Assembly (NCBI GenBank): GCA_002005505.1
Contig: KV908648.1
Span: 63,210-127,209 of the forward strand
Reading direction: 5' to 3'
Source: Botryococcus braunii
Taxonomy: Eukaryota > Chlorophyta > Trebouxiophyceae
DNA length: 64,000 nucleotides
Part shown: positions 1 to 7,693 of the stretch, one piece after another
How positions within the stretch are numbered: the first letter of the stretch is position 1
Layout of the letters: each line of letters starts with the position of its first letter
Program-made: the position numbers and the translations under genes
The notes under the pieces: model-generated
What the model saw: the letters and a program-made list of their open reading frames with translations, nothing else
The model's database searches: none
What the model was told of the DNA's origin: nothing

Positions 1-924
1 AATGACATTGGACATTAAATGCAAATCATTGCATATATGGTTAGTAGCACCCGTGTCAACAATCCACTGCCCTTCCCCAGTGTTTTGTAACTTTGAGGAT
101 GCCATCCCTGCCCTTGGATTTACCTCTTCTCCAGTGGGTGGGTTACCTCGGTTAGGAGGGTGCACAAGTCTTGGGCAGTTCACTTTAATGTGCCCCCTCT
201 CACCACACTCATAGCATGTCCGATTATCGTTCCTGACAGCCGGACCCGGCTTGCGGACAACAGCCGCCCTTGGAGCCCTTGGTTGCTGATCATTGAAACC
301 AATGGTTTCTGCAACCACCCTTATAGCAGCCAAGGTTTGGTTAATATTGCATGTAGCAGTGGAAGAAGATAAACTTGGTTTATGAGCATCAAACTGGTAC
401 GGAAGGCACTTCAGGATTGACTTCTTGAGTTTTGTTTGCGTTACTGGCATGTTGTTATCGTTCAGTCTTTTTGCCAGCAGCTCTTTCCTAGCCACATATT
501 CTTCCAACGTGCCCTCATTCCCCATTATTTCACTGTCCAACAGCTCCAGCCATTGGTCATTGATTTCCAAGTTTGCTCCCCCTTGGAACTGGCTCATAAT
601 CCATTTAAATGCCACTGCTGCAGATTCAGCAAATGCCACCTTCTGAGCCCACACTTCTGGAACCTTTTGCAGCAACAAATGCAGTGCCACTGCATCCCCT
701 TTAGTCCCCGGCATGGACGTTTTTAGGCATTCCAGCACATTCCTGCTCACGGCACAATGGAACACATTTTGTTTCCAGATGTCCAACGAAAAACCCAGTC
801 TATCTAAGGAGGTGGTGACCTGCAGACTGGAGTTCACTGGACTCGTCGGATCTTCCCGGCCAGATGTACTGGCCGGTTCAGATCCCCTAGCCACTGCTGT
901 TCCAACTCCTGAATCTCTTCCCAT
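1..924 (-). CDS. gag-pol: cop0 gag-protease, 5' part of gag-pol
   Basis: An open minus-strand frame starts at ATG 924-922 (MGRDSGVGTAVARG) and stays open to the window edge. It shows a copia-type capsid region (KTSMPGTKGDAVALHLLLQ, then a stretch ending QWLELLDSE), a CX2CX4HX4C zinc knuckle (CYECGERGHIKVNC, near 216-175) and an aspartic protease active site (WIVDTGATNHI, near 73-41). Gag packages the RNA and the protease cleaves the polyprotein. The start overlaps the end of the upstream leader ORF by 91 bases and lies in the -1 frame relative to it, so either reinitiation or frameshifting could express it. No stop is seen in the visible part. Integrase and reverse transcriptase (RT) would lie left of the window. 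Confidence 0.85.
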   Translation of the reverse strand, partial: MGRDSGVGTAVARGSEPASTSGREDPTSPVNSSLQVTTSLDRLGFSLDIWKQNVFHCAVSRNVLECLKTSMPGTKGDAVALHLLLQKVPEVWAQKVAFAESAAVAFKWIMSQFQGGANLEINDQWLELLDSEIMGNEGTLEEYVARKELLAKRLNDNNMPVTQTKLKKSILKCLPYQFDAHKPSLSSSTATCNINQTLAAIRVVAETIGFNDQQPRAPRAAVVRKPGPAVRNDNRTCYECGERGHIKVNCPRLVHPPNRGNPPTGEEVNPRAGMASSKLQNTGEGQWIVDTGATNHICNDLHLMSNVI

Positions 925-1814
925 GTCAGTCGCTGTAACCCCATCACTGGTTCCAGCCACCCCCGTGAGATCCCCTCGTAGGTCTGGAAGTAATCCGGAT
1001 GGAGCCGCAACGGATTGAGTCCCAGCTCCTCCACCTCCCTCCATGATGGCAGTCGGTCAAATACTGCCTTACTCTGCCCTTGGTGTAAACGGAACTGGAA
1101 CTGTACCAGCTCGATATACACGTGGTATTCTCTGTACCACCTGAGTACCTGTCCTGTTCCCTCTCTTCCCTCAACAATAGCTCTGTCGAGAAAGAACGAA
1201 GGAAAACCTTCCAGTGGCCCGCCTGCAGTTAGCTTAAATAACTCCTGCAAACGGTTCCACACTTTCAGAAAATAGTGCACCTCCCAGTCTTCTTTTGGAA
1301 GGCTCTTCCCGTATAGCTCTGCTACCTCATGCACCAGGCTATCAGCAAGGGGATCACTGAACACAATCAATTCCTCCCACTTGACCAAAATGGGCTCCTC
1401 TCGTGGCTGTGTCAGACCAGCCAAGAATGCCGTTGATATGATTCCTTCACACAGAGCGGACCCTTCTTCACTTTCACAAGTCTTAACAAAGATGTAGTTT
1501 GCTCGTTCAACAGGATCAGGAAGATTGTTCAGCACAATGTCTTGGTGATGCACAATTGGCCTTTGAAATTGACCCTTTGGAACACCAGGCCTCTCAATAT
1601 GAATATACAGACCCGGGTCTCCAAAATAGTCAGGAACTTTAAAGTGAGTCCTGACAAAAGGAATGGGATACTCTGAGTATTCCGGTCTTCTTGGATGCTG
1701 TTGACGTACTGCAGGTCGCAGTCCTCTTCCTCTCGTTGTTGGGAAAGGTCTCGGCGTCCGTTGCTCTTCAGGTTCCGGTGTATCTTCGATCACAATGACT
1801 TCCTCCTCTGGCAT
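834..1814 (-). CDS. cop0 leader ORF upstream of gag (unknown protein)
   Basis: A 326-codon ORF lies between the primer-binding site and gag, with ATG at 1814-1812, 11 bases past the primer site. It resembles no retroelement domain I know: no zinc knuckle, protease or polymerase motif. The N-terminus is acidic around an aliphatic core (PEEEVIVIEDTPEPEE), which resembles a SUMO-interacting motif. A basic, Arg/Pro-rich stretch follows (about residues 18-45), then a probably folded, Trp/Tyr/Leu-rich region. The cop6 leader encodes a stunted relative (QDDDVILIEDT), so the N-terminus is conserved in the family. Its last 91 bases overlap gag in another frame. Function is unknown; a nucleocapsid accessory or targeting factor is only a guess. 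Confidence 0.75.
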   Translation of the reverse strand: MPEEEVIVIEDTPEPEEQRTPRPFPTTRGRGLRPAVRQQHPRRPEYSEYPIPFVRTHFKVPDYFGDPGLYIHIERPGVPKGQFQRPIVHHQDIVLNNLPDPVERANYIFVKTCESEEGSALCEGIISTAFLAGLTQPREEPILVKWEELIVFSDPLADSLVHEVAELYGKSLPKEDWEVHYFLKVWNRLQELFKLTAGGPLEGFPSFFLDRAIVEGREGTGQVLRWYREYHVYIELVQFQFRLHQGQSKAVFDRLPSWREVEELGLNPLRLHPDYFQTYEGISRGWLEPVMGLQRLTWEEIQELEQQWLGDLNRPVHLAGKIRRVQ

Positions 1815-1825
1815 GCAGCAAGTTG

Positions 1826-1838
1826 TGGGCCCAGCACC
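1826..1838 (-). promoter_or_regulatory. cop0 primer-binding site
   Basis: The minus strand reads GGTGCTGGGCCCA two bases after the LTR end. It matches GGTTATGGGCCCA of the other copia elements here except at positions 4 and 5. That consensus is complementary to the anticodon-arm region of initiator tRNA-Met, as in Drosophila copia, which is primed by a 5' tRNA half. Confidence 0.7.
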
Positions 1839-1840
1839 TT

Positions 1841-2677
1841 TGTTGTGTATTAGTTGGAAGATGCCGTAACTGTAAGCGGTACGTATGCCGTTGGAGAATC
1901 ACTTCCTGTGAACACCACCAAGTAATCTCAATGTCTATATAGACCAGTGCTCGCACTGCCGTCTATATCTGCCGACTGCTCTCCGATCAGGACACCCTTG
2001 GCCCTTCAGCAGTCCCAGGAGTTTAATGGCTACTCCCAACCAATCGCTATAACCAGTGTGCAACTCGTCACACACAAATAGCCTTACTGTTCGCACAACA
2101 GTAACATACAAGCAATGCAGCTCCTGTATTGAAATGAATGTGACAGCAGTATATCAAGCAGTCCTTCAATACAGAGCAAACACTATTCAGCTTGGAGCTC
2201 GAAGCCCAGATGCATTCCACACCCCATCGACTGCCAAGCTTGCTCGCGATCTGGCGTTTCTATGCCTTCTGATCGTAACCGGCTGTAACGGTACAGTTCC
2301 TTTCGAGAGGCTGTACCATACTGCATGGTCACATAAACAACCCTGACTTGGCCCTATGCCAACGTGTAGCTCTATAGCTGCACCAGGGATCTCGTACTTA
2401 TACACGCGTACACACTCAATGGAGTCTTTACCTTGTGACCTTACCGTCACTAGTACAAGACCTGTACTGCATGGAGGTCACTTATATGATCAACCTAACT
2501 GAACATAATACAATACCCTTTGACACGCAATCAGGCGCATCTTCTTACTTGTACTCCACACGTGGAGAAATTCAAGTTATACAATGTTTCCTAAAACCAC
2601 TTGATAAACTGATAGCGCCCCTGTATCTTGTACGTTTGCCATCACGTATCTATACGTACCTATCAGTTTATACAACA
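1841..2677 (-). repeat. cop0 5' LTR, single spliced R
   Basis: 837 bp, minus strand, beginning TGTTGTATAAAC and ending TACACAACA. It aligns with the cop6 LTR over U3. It contains the 330-bp R segment only once and without introns: the junctions ATACAG/GAGCTGC, TATAGCG/ATTGG and CAGTCG/GCAGAT are all in spliced form. The unspliced copy, spacer and TGTAA signal present in cop6 are missing. The tail after R (GAAGTGATTC onward) differs from that of cop6. Confidence 0.85.
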
Positions 2678-4493
2678 GATGTTTTTTAAGGATGTTTTTT
2701 GGGGCAGAATGTGGGTTTTTTGGGGGGGGGGGGTGATTTTTCAGGAGGGGGGCTTTTTAGGGGCGTGCGATTTTTGATGGAGATGGGTTTTCCATTGGTG
2801 GAGCGTGGGTGTATTTCAAGGCCTCTGCCTTATGCGCATTTTTTCCGCCGCTGCTCGGTCTGTTGCACTGCTTAGAATTTCTGGGTTCTCACCTCTGGAC
2901 ATGCACCTTCGGACTCGGGCGTTTTATCCTTGGACACAGGCGTCCTCGTCCGGATTCCGCCCTTTCATTCTGTCGAACTGCACCGGACTTGTCAGGATTC
3001 GGGCCTTTCATTCTCGAGATTCAGTGTTTCCGTGTCTTCCCGCGTCCGACGCCGTGTCGCGCTGTAATTTTCGCTATCATCGGAATTCCTCCGTCGCTCC
3101 AGTTTGTCGCCGAAGGCTGCGACTCCTCCGGAGGAGGAGGAGCAGCCGGAGGCGACAAACTCTCCACGAGCCGGAGGCGAGTTCATTTTGTAGACAGTCC
3201 GTTGACCACTGAAGCCGTTTACGAGAGAGACGTTCGTGCGGACGGTATGCGTTGCATAGCCCCAAACACAACGAAACCCGCGATTCTTGTCCAATGGGAA
3301 AGCTTGTGAGGATGCGTGTTGACATTTTGGTAATTGAAATCTAAAAAACGCCGCGCGGACCACGAGTTGGCCGCACGACTTCGATGGACTTTCTGTACGA
3401 TTATGACTTCGGCAACAATGTCGTATGGCCATTCGACTGTTGCGTTTTAGGCCATGCATTTTACGATTTTTACTTCCATGTTGACGGTTGGCGATGCTCT
3501 GCTGTGATGCTCTGTTCGTCAGTCGGTTTGAGGTCGTATGTTCGTCACCCATCCGGATTTCCCGTAGTGTGCTCCAGTATATCGAATCAGACCATGACTT
3601 CAGTTTGTTGCATGATTTGCCGGCTCAGAAGGCTACCAGCAATTGGGATCCGTGCATCATTTATGTGCAAACATCCCACCCAAGGACAAATATTTTGTGC
3701 AGTTTTCTGGAGGTCCACCGTTTTGACGGATTGATTGGCAAAATATGGGAATTTGTAGAGGGATAGTGGCCCCTTTGGAATCAGTACTCTATGAGCCTTT
3801 TTTGAGATATGAGTTTGTGCCTGCCCCGGACTTGTGTACTTGACAAATTAGCCGGGCGTGCCGGCGTGGCAGGTTGACTGATTGCGAAAACGGGGGCCAC
3901 TTGTCGACAGCACCACAAACAAGCGCAGTAACTACGTGTCAAGAAAGACACCCTTCATGTTGTGTGAATAGGGCTACTGATTGCGCGTTCTTAGTTTTAA
4001 GCGCACTCCTTCTTCCCTCGCATCTGTACAGGATTTTCACAAGTGGACACCGTTTTCGCTAGAAAAGCTCGCGTTTTGCAACATATTGCTTGGGCTTTGT
4101 TGTTGATAGATTTGGGAAGCAATTTTGTGTCAGGGGTGGGTTGCAAGGGAGGGACCTGAGCTCCTTTGAGTGCCTCGGTGGGGGCCGGGGAAATGCGGTT
4201 TGTCCTTTGGCACGGGAGGCTCAGACTAGGTGGTAATTTGTTGGATTAGGCCCCCGTACAGTTTAGAGCTGCAAATCAGGGGGCCATCTTTAATTAGGCA
4301 TGGAAGAAAGCACACGGCTGCAAACAGAAATACAAGCTCACCATGAGGTAGCCCAACGAACAGCCTTGACACTACATTTAACTTGGGTGAATCCCATGCC
4401 TGGCACATGCGCTATAGCACTTTCCCTCGAAGGCAGTGTTGCACAAACCTTTTGTCCTTGGGGGATCCGAAAATTCCTGGGTGGTTAATGGTG
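2678..4493. other. Stretch with no recognised gene
   Basis: Overlapping ORFs up to 186 codons exist on both strands at 2805-3552, but none resembles a known family and they overlap a long hairpin at 3102-3160, so I do not call a gene. There is an 11-base G run near 2721. A further short ORF at 4300-4488 is unrecognised. This may be old host intergenic sequence, the oldest layer of the locus. Confidence 0.6.
3102..3160. repeat. Long near-perfect palindrome (hairpin)
   Basis: The arms are GTTTGTCGCC (3102-3111) with GGCGACAAAC (3151-3160), then GGCTGC (3115-3120) with GCAGCC (3142-3147), then CTCCTCC (3123-3129) with GGAGGAG (3133-3139). All are centred on 3131 with only short mismatched steps between. 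The predicted stem is GC-rich and would be very stable as DNA cruciform or RNA. Confidence 0.85.
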
Positions 4494-4866
4494 TATAAAA
4501 AGATCCGTATAAAACCTTCACGTTGGCCTGTATATCCTCCTCTTGAGTATCGTTGGGATATCATTGGCATGATTCATGATGTACTCGGACATTCCGGCAT
4601 TGCGCAAACTGTGACACTGCTGCATATGCACTTCCACTGGCCCGGTGTCAAAGACGACATCACATTGTTCATTAAAACGTGTGATGCTTGTCAAAGAGTA
4701 AAGGCTAATGTTCCCTACATACCTCCTCCAGAACGCCCCACGTTGTACTAGCCTCTTAATCATGTGCATCTTGACTTGTTTGGACCATATGACAAAAATA
4801 ATGGCTAACCCTTCTTCTGGGAAACGGGATAGCTCACGTGTCTTTGTTATTCTTATGGTGGATTAC
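4494..4866 (+). pseudogene. Ty3/gypsy integrase fragment
   Basis: The frame ending at 4751 encodes an HHCC zinc-binding domain: IHDVLGH (HX4H), then HMHFHWPGVKDDI, then CDACQRVKA (CX2C). A stop at 4749-4751 follows. The next frame continues with LNHVHLDLFGPYDK, the first catalytic Asp region of the core, and FVILMVDYC. The fragment is cut at 4866 by the cop3 LTR. No LTRs of its own are visible, so it is the oldest recognisable retroelement remnant here. Upstream protease and RT are absent. Confidence 0.75.
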
Positions 4867-5287
4867 TGTAGAGTTGTGAACATACATTATAGAATGCCTT
4901 GTGCTTTAGATGATCTTCAAATGTACATTATTAGGATACGGGTCCACTATCCACATAAGGTACCTCAAGACACGTTCGGAGGAGGTCTATTTCGAACATA
5001 AGGTACAATCTGATTTAGATTACGCGTTAGTGTGAAAGGACTATTAAAGCTGCGATCACCGCATAGTCGAGCAACTGGTTTGGAAAGATACTGGGCACAT
5101 AAGGATGCCAGTCTTGTTCATGCAGTTGCATGTGTCTAAAGAGCAGACAGTCGTCAAGGACTGTAGCTGGAGAGGCACGAACTTACGACCTGTCTGCTTG
5201 CTTACAGGTGCGGTGACGCAGGGTGTGTATTGGTAATGTGTTCATGTTTGATTGCTTGTTTGTAAGTGAACCATCTTAGTGGACAAT
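4867..5287 (+). repeat. cop3 5' LTR, first segment
   Basis: Starts TGTAGAGTTGTG, where the 3' LTR at 35155 reads TGTTGAGTTGTG. It covers U3, R copy 1 (5073-5207) ending TTACAG/GTGCGG, and part of the spacer. It is cut by cop2 after ACAAT (5283-5287) and resumes at 26728. The two pieces total 701 bp, equal to the 3' LTR. Confidence 0.9.
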
Positions 5288-6016
5288 TGTTATAATAGTG
5301 ACTGAACATTTTGGTGCCTTTCGCTCAGAAGAGTAATAGTGGCCAGATCAGCTCCAATTACCAGTGAGACAACTTATTAAAATGAGTAATAGGTGGCAGA
5401 ACCTAGAAGTTCTGCCAGAACCAATCTAGACCAATTGCACGTTAATAAGGGAGGATGAGGTAATCAGAAACGGTTTGCTCGAAAGGATATATGCTCCTGG
5501 CTCGAAGGGTTGAGGCACTTGATTGGGACATCAAAAGCACTTCGGGTGTTTGCTACTTCACTGTTGCCAGTCAAGTCATCTCATTCACAGTCGACACTGC
5601 TTGTTACTCGACACACAACAAGAGTGTCGCCGGGCTAAACACCCTCGTGCCGGGTCATACAGGTAAACTGCTGTTAGGACATCACATGCACAAGAACAAT
5701 GGATTAGGAAAGGGTCTAGATAATGTGTTCTAGAAAGGTGCTACTGCTTAGCTCATCGGACATCAGTAATGCAGACTATCAGTAACTTCGTAGATAGAGT
5801 AGTTTGAATTGCTGAGTGATGAGAGAGAGCAATAAGCATTGTAAGACTTGATTGGGACATCAAAAGCACTTCGGGTGTTTGCTACTTCACTGTTGCCAGT
5901 CAAGTCATCTCATTCACAGTCGACACTGCTTGTTACTCGACACACAACAAGAGTGTCGCCGGGCTAAACACCCTCGTGCCGGGTCATACAGGGAACGCCG
6001 AACTCAGAAGTTTACA
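5288..6016 (+). repeat. cop2 5' LTR with doubled R
   Basis: Starts TGTTATAATAG and ends GTTTACA. R copy 1 is 5517-5662 (146 bp), ending CATACAG followed by donor-like GTAAAC. The spacer is 5663-5845, ending TGTAAG. R copy 2 is 5846-5991 (146 bp, same sequence). The tail is 5992-6016. Confidence 0.92.
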
Positions 6017-6029
6017 GGTTATGGGCCCA
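6017..6029 (+). promoter_or_regulatory. cop2 primer-binding site (half tRNA-iMet type)
   Basis: GGTTATGGGCCCA directly follows the LTR. It is complementary to TGGGCCCATAACC of the initiator tRNA-Met anticodon arm, the known priming site of Drosophila copia. It is not complementary to a tRNA 3' end. Confidence 0.85.
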
Positions 6030-6082
6030 CCACTTTTCTGCTGAGGCATGAAAAATGTATGACTTGGGCAAAGTAGTCTGCG

Positions 6083-6506
6083 ATGGCGCGAAAGAGACCA
6101 ACCGGACGTATGAGCACGGGCGGAAGTAGACCTCCTCCACCTCCACCTCCTCCTCCAACATATAACGAGCGAAGAAAGGCAGGAGGAGAGAAAGGCCCAC
6201 GGACGATAGAAGAACGAGCATTCCTGGTGAAGGACTTCGTCCACGAAGCACACGGACGGGGAGCACTCGCGCCCCCTCAGTGGTTCCGAGAGCGTTTTCC
6301 GATATATCCAGCTTATAAATTCACTGTTTGGGAAATCTCATTCATCAATGGAGAGCCAGGATATCTGACACGAGCAATTTTTGAGAGGTGCTTACAGAAA
6401 ACGGGAGGTCCATCGCACGAAGCTTATTGGACAGAGAAAGCTGCCTACGCAGCGATTGAGCTAGCTTTGAGCAGCCTGGGAGACGACTTCATTGATCATC
6501 TAATTC
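6083..6506 (+). pseudogene. cop2 leader ORF, first part
   Basis: ATG at 6083 lies 53 bases past the primer site. The predicted protein has a basic N-terminus, a run of nine prolines (about residues 18-26), a basic stretch, and a Trp/Tyr-rich region with no family I recognise. cop1 is inserted after codon 141 with duplication AATTC. The same frame resumes at 13748 and ends at TGA 13846-13848, so without cop1 the leader would be one uninterrupted ORF of about 175 codons just upstream of gag. It occupies the same position as the cop0 leader ORF but is not visibly similar in sequence. Confidence 0.7.
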
Positions 6507-7385
6507 TGTTGAATGAATTGGTCAATACTGTACTTAGTGACATCCCCTGTCACATGCCATCAACAGCAGTGTAAACTATAGCCGTTATAGCCCTTTATGA
6601 ACGGTATAGATCATACTCGTACCTCAATGACATAACACGTGACTTGTACGATATGCGTTCTCAATAGACATTACGTATGGTAGTACTTTAGGATCCCTGC
6701 AGTCCGAGCCATCCCTGGGCAGCCCAGGAACGGCTCGGTACTTGTCCGAAGCATGTTGGTATCCTTGACCAACCTCTACTGTTGGAGAGTGCTGTGTGCT
6801 GTTCCTGGAAACGTTGTAGCGTGGACGGTTTTTCCCACAGGCTACGAAGTGACGCTGCCGTCGTGCCATCACTGCAGGTGTGTTTAGGATTCTCAAAGCC
6901 GTTCCAGATATGATTGTGCTCAAACATTCAGACCAGTTAGATATTACTGCTGTGTGCATTGATGAGAGTGCATGACGAGAGCGCACTGAATGTTTGACCT
7001 CATTGAGACTTATGTTGACGTCCACCGTTGTGGCGGTAAGATAGTTTCACTGTACAAACATCACAAAGAGACCTTGCTGAGTTACTGATGAACTATTATT
7101 GTATTCTAGTGACGTAAAGTAGACATCGCAAGGCCTCTTTGGTGCTGAACTCTGCTATCAGGCAAGGCGTAGTGTTACGTGGTCTTTAGCAAGAGTGAGA
7201 GCAGTTAAGATCATTTGTAAGACTTGTCCGAAGCATGTTGGTATCCTTGACCAACCTCTACTGTTGGAGAGTGCTGTGTGCTGTTCCTGGAAACGTTGTA
7301 GCGTGGACGGTTTTTCCCACAGGCTACGAAGTGACGCTGCCGTCGTGCCATCACTGCAGGTGACGCCGCAAGCAGAAATGTTTGA
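6507..7385 (+). repeat. cop1 5' LTR with doubled R
   Basis: Starts TGTTGAATGAATTGG and ends ATGTTTGA. R copy 1 is 6740-6877 (138 bp), ending CTGCAG followed by GTGTGT. The spacer ends TTTGTAAG at 7221. R copy 2 is 7222-7359 (138 bp). The tail is 7360-7385. The end is GA rather than the usual CA; the duplication AATTC fixes this boundary. Confidence 0.92.
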
Positions 7386-7398
7386 GGTTATGGGCCCA
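7386..7398 (+). promoter_or_regulatory. cop1 primer-binding site
   Basis: GGTTATGGGCCCA immediately follows the LTR: the half-tRNA-iMet type site, identical to that of cop2 and cop3. The 295 bases between it and gag (7399-7693) contain no leader ORF, unlike cop0 and cop2. Confidence 0.85.
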
Positions 7399-7693
7399 CG
7401 CTTTCCAAGCTGAGCTTGCAGTGACGCACGACAGATTTCCAGGGAGAAAAGGGGTTTCGGACCCCGCTTCGAGACTGCGAGCTTCACTGACGAGTGAGGT
7501 CTGGCCGTTCAAACATATCGAGCTAGTCACGTAAAATTATTCCTTCTGTAGTGCTGGAAGGAATTGTTGTACAGTAGCAACTGGGCTGGGAAAGCAGAAG
7601 TACTTCTGGGACTGATCAACTCAGTGTCAGAGCTAGGAAGAAGTGCTTCCAGGGGAAGTCATTTAAGGCTTGGAGTGAAGAACTGGCTTGATC

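Larger units (their letters stand above)
1..2677 (-). mobile_element. cop0: Ty1/copia element, 5' part only
   Basis: Reading the minus strand from 2677, there is an LTR (2677-1841), a two-base AA spacer, a primer-binding site, a 326-codon leader ORF and the start of gag-protease, which leaves the window at base 1. The LTR is of the same family as the cop6 LTR: U3 and the repeated segment match closely by eye. The other end lies outside the window, so the target-site duplication cannot be checked. cop0 appears to be the coding relative of the non-coding cop6. Confidence 0.9.

Noticed and set aside
2992..3552. 186-codon minus ORF and overlapping plus ORFs
   Set aside because: They overlap each other and the hairpin, and show no recognisable domain.
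5838..5991. Doubled R as a simple unequal-crossover duplication
   Set aside because: It starts after TGTAA and ends at CAG in several unrelated LTR families, and in cop6 the copies differ by exact introns; random duplication would not do this.
7688..7693. Start of cop1 Gag-Pol at 7688
   Set aside because: The codon there is TTG; the first in-frame ATG is 7694.
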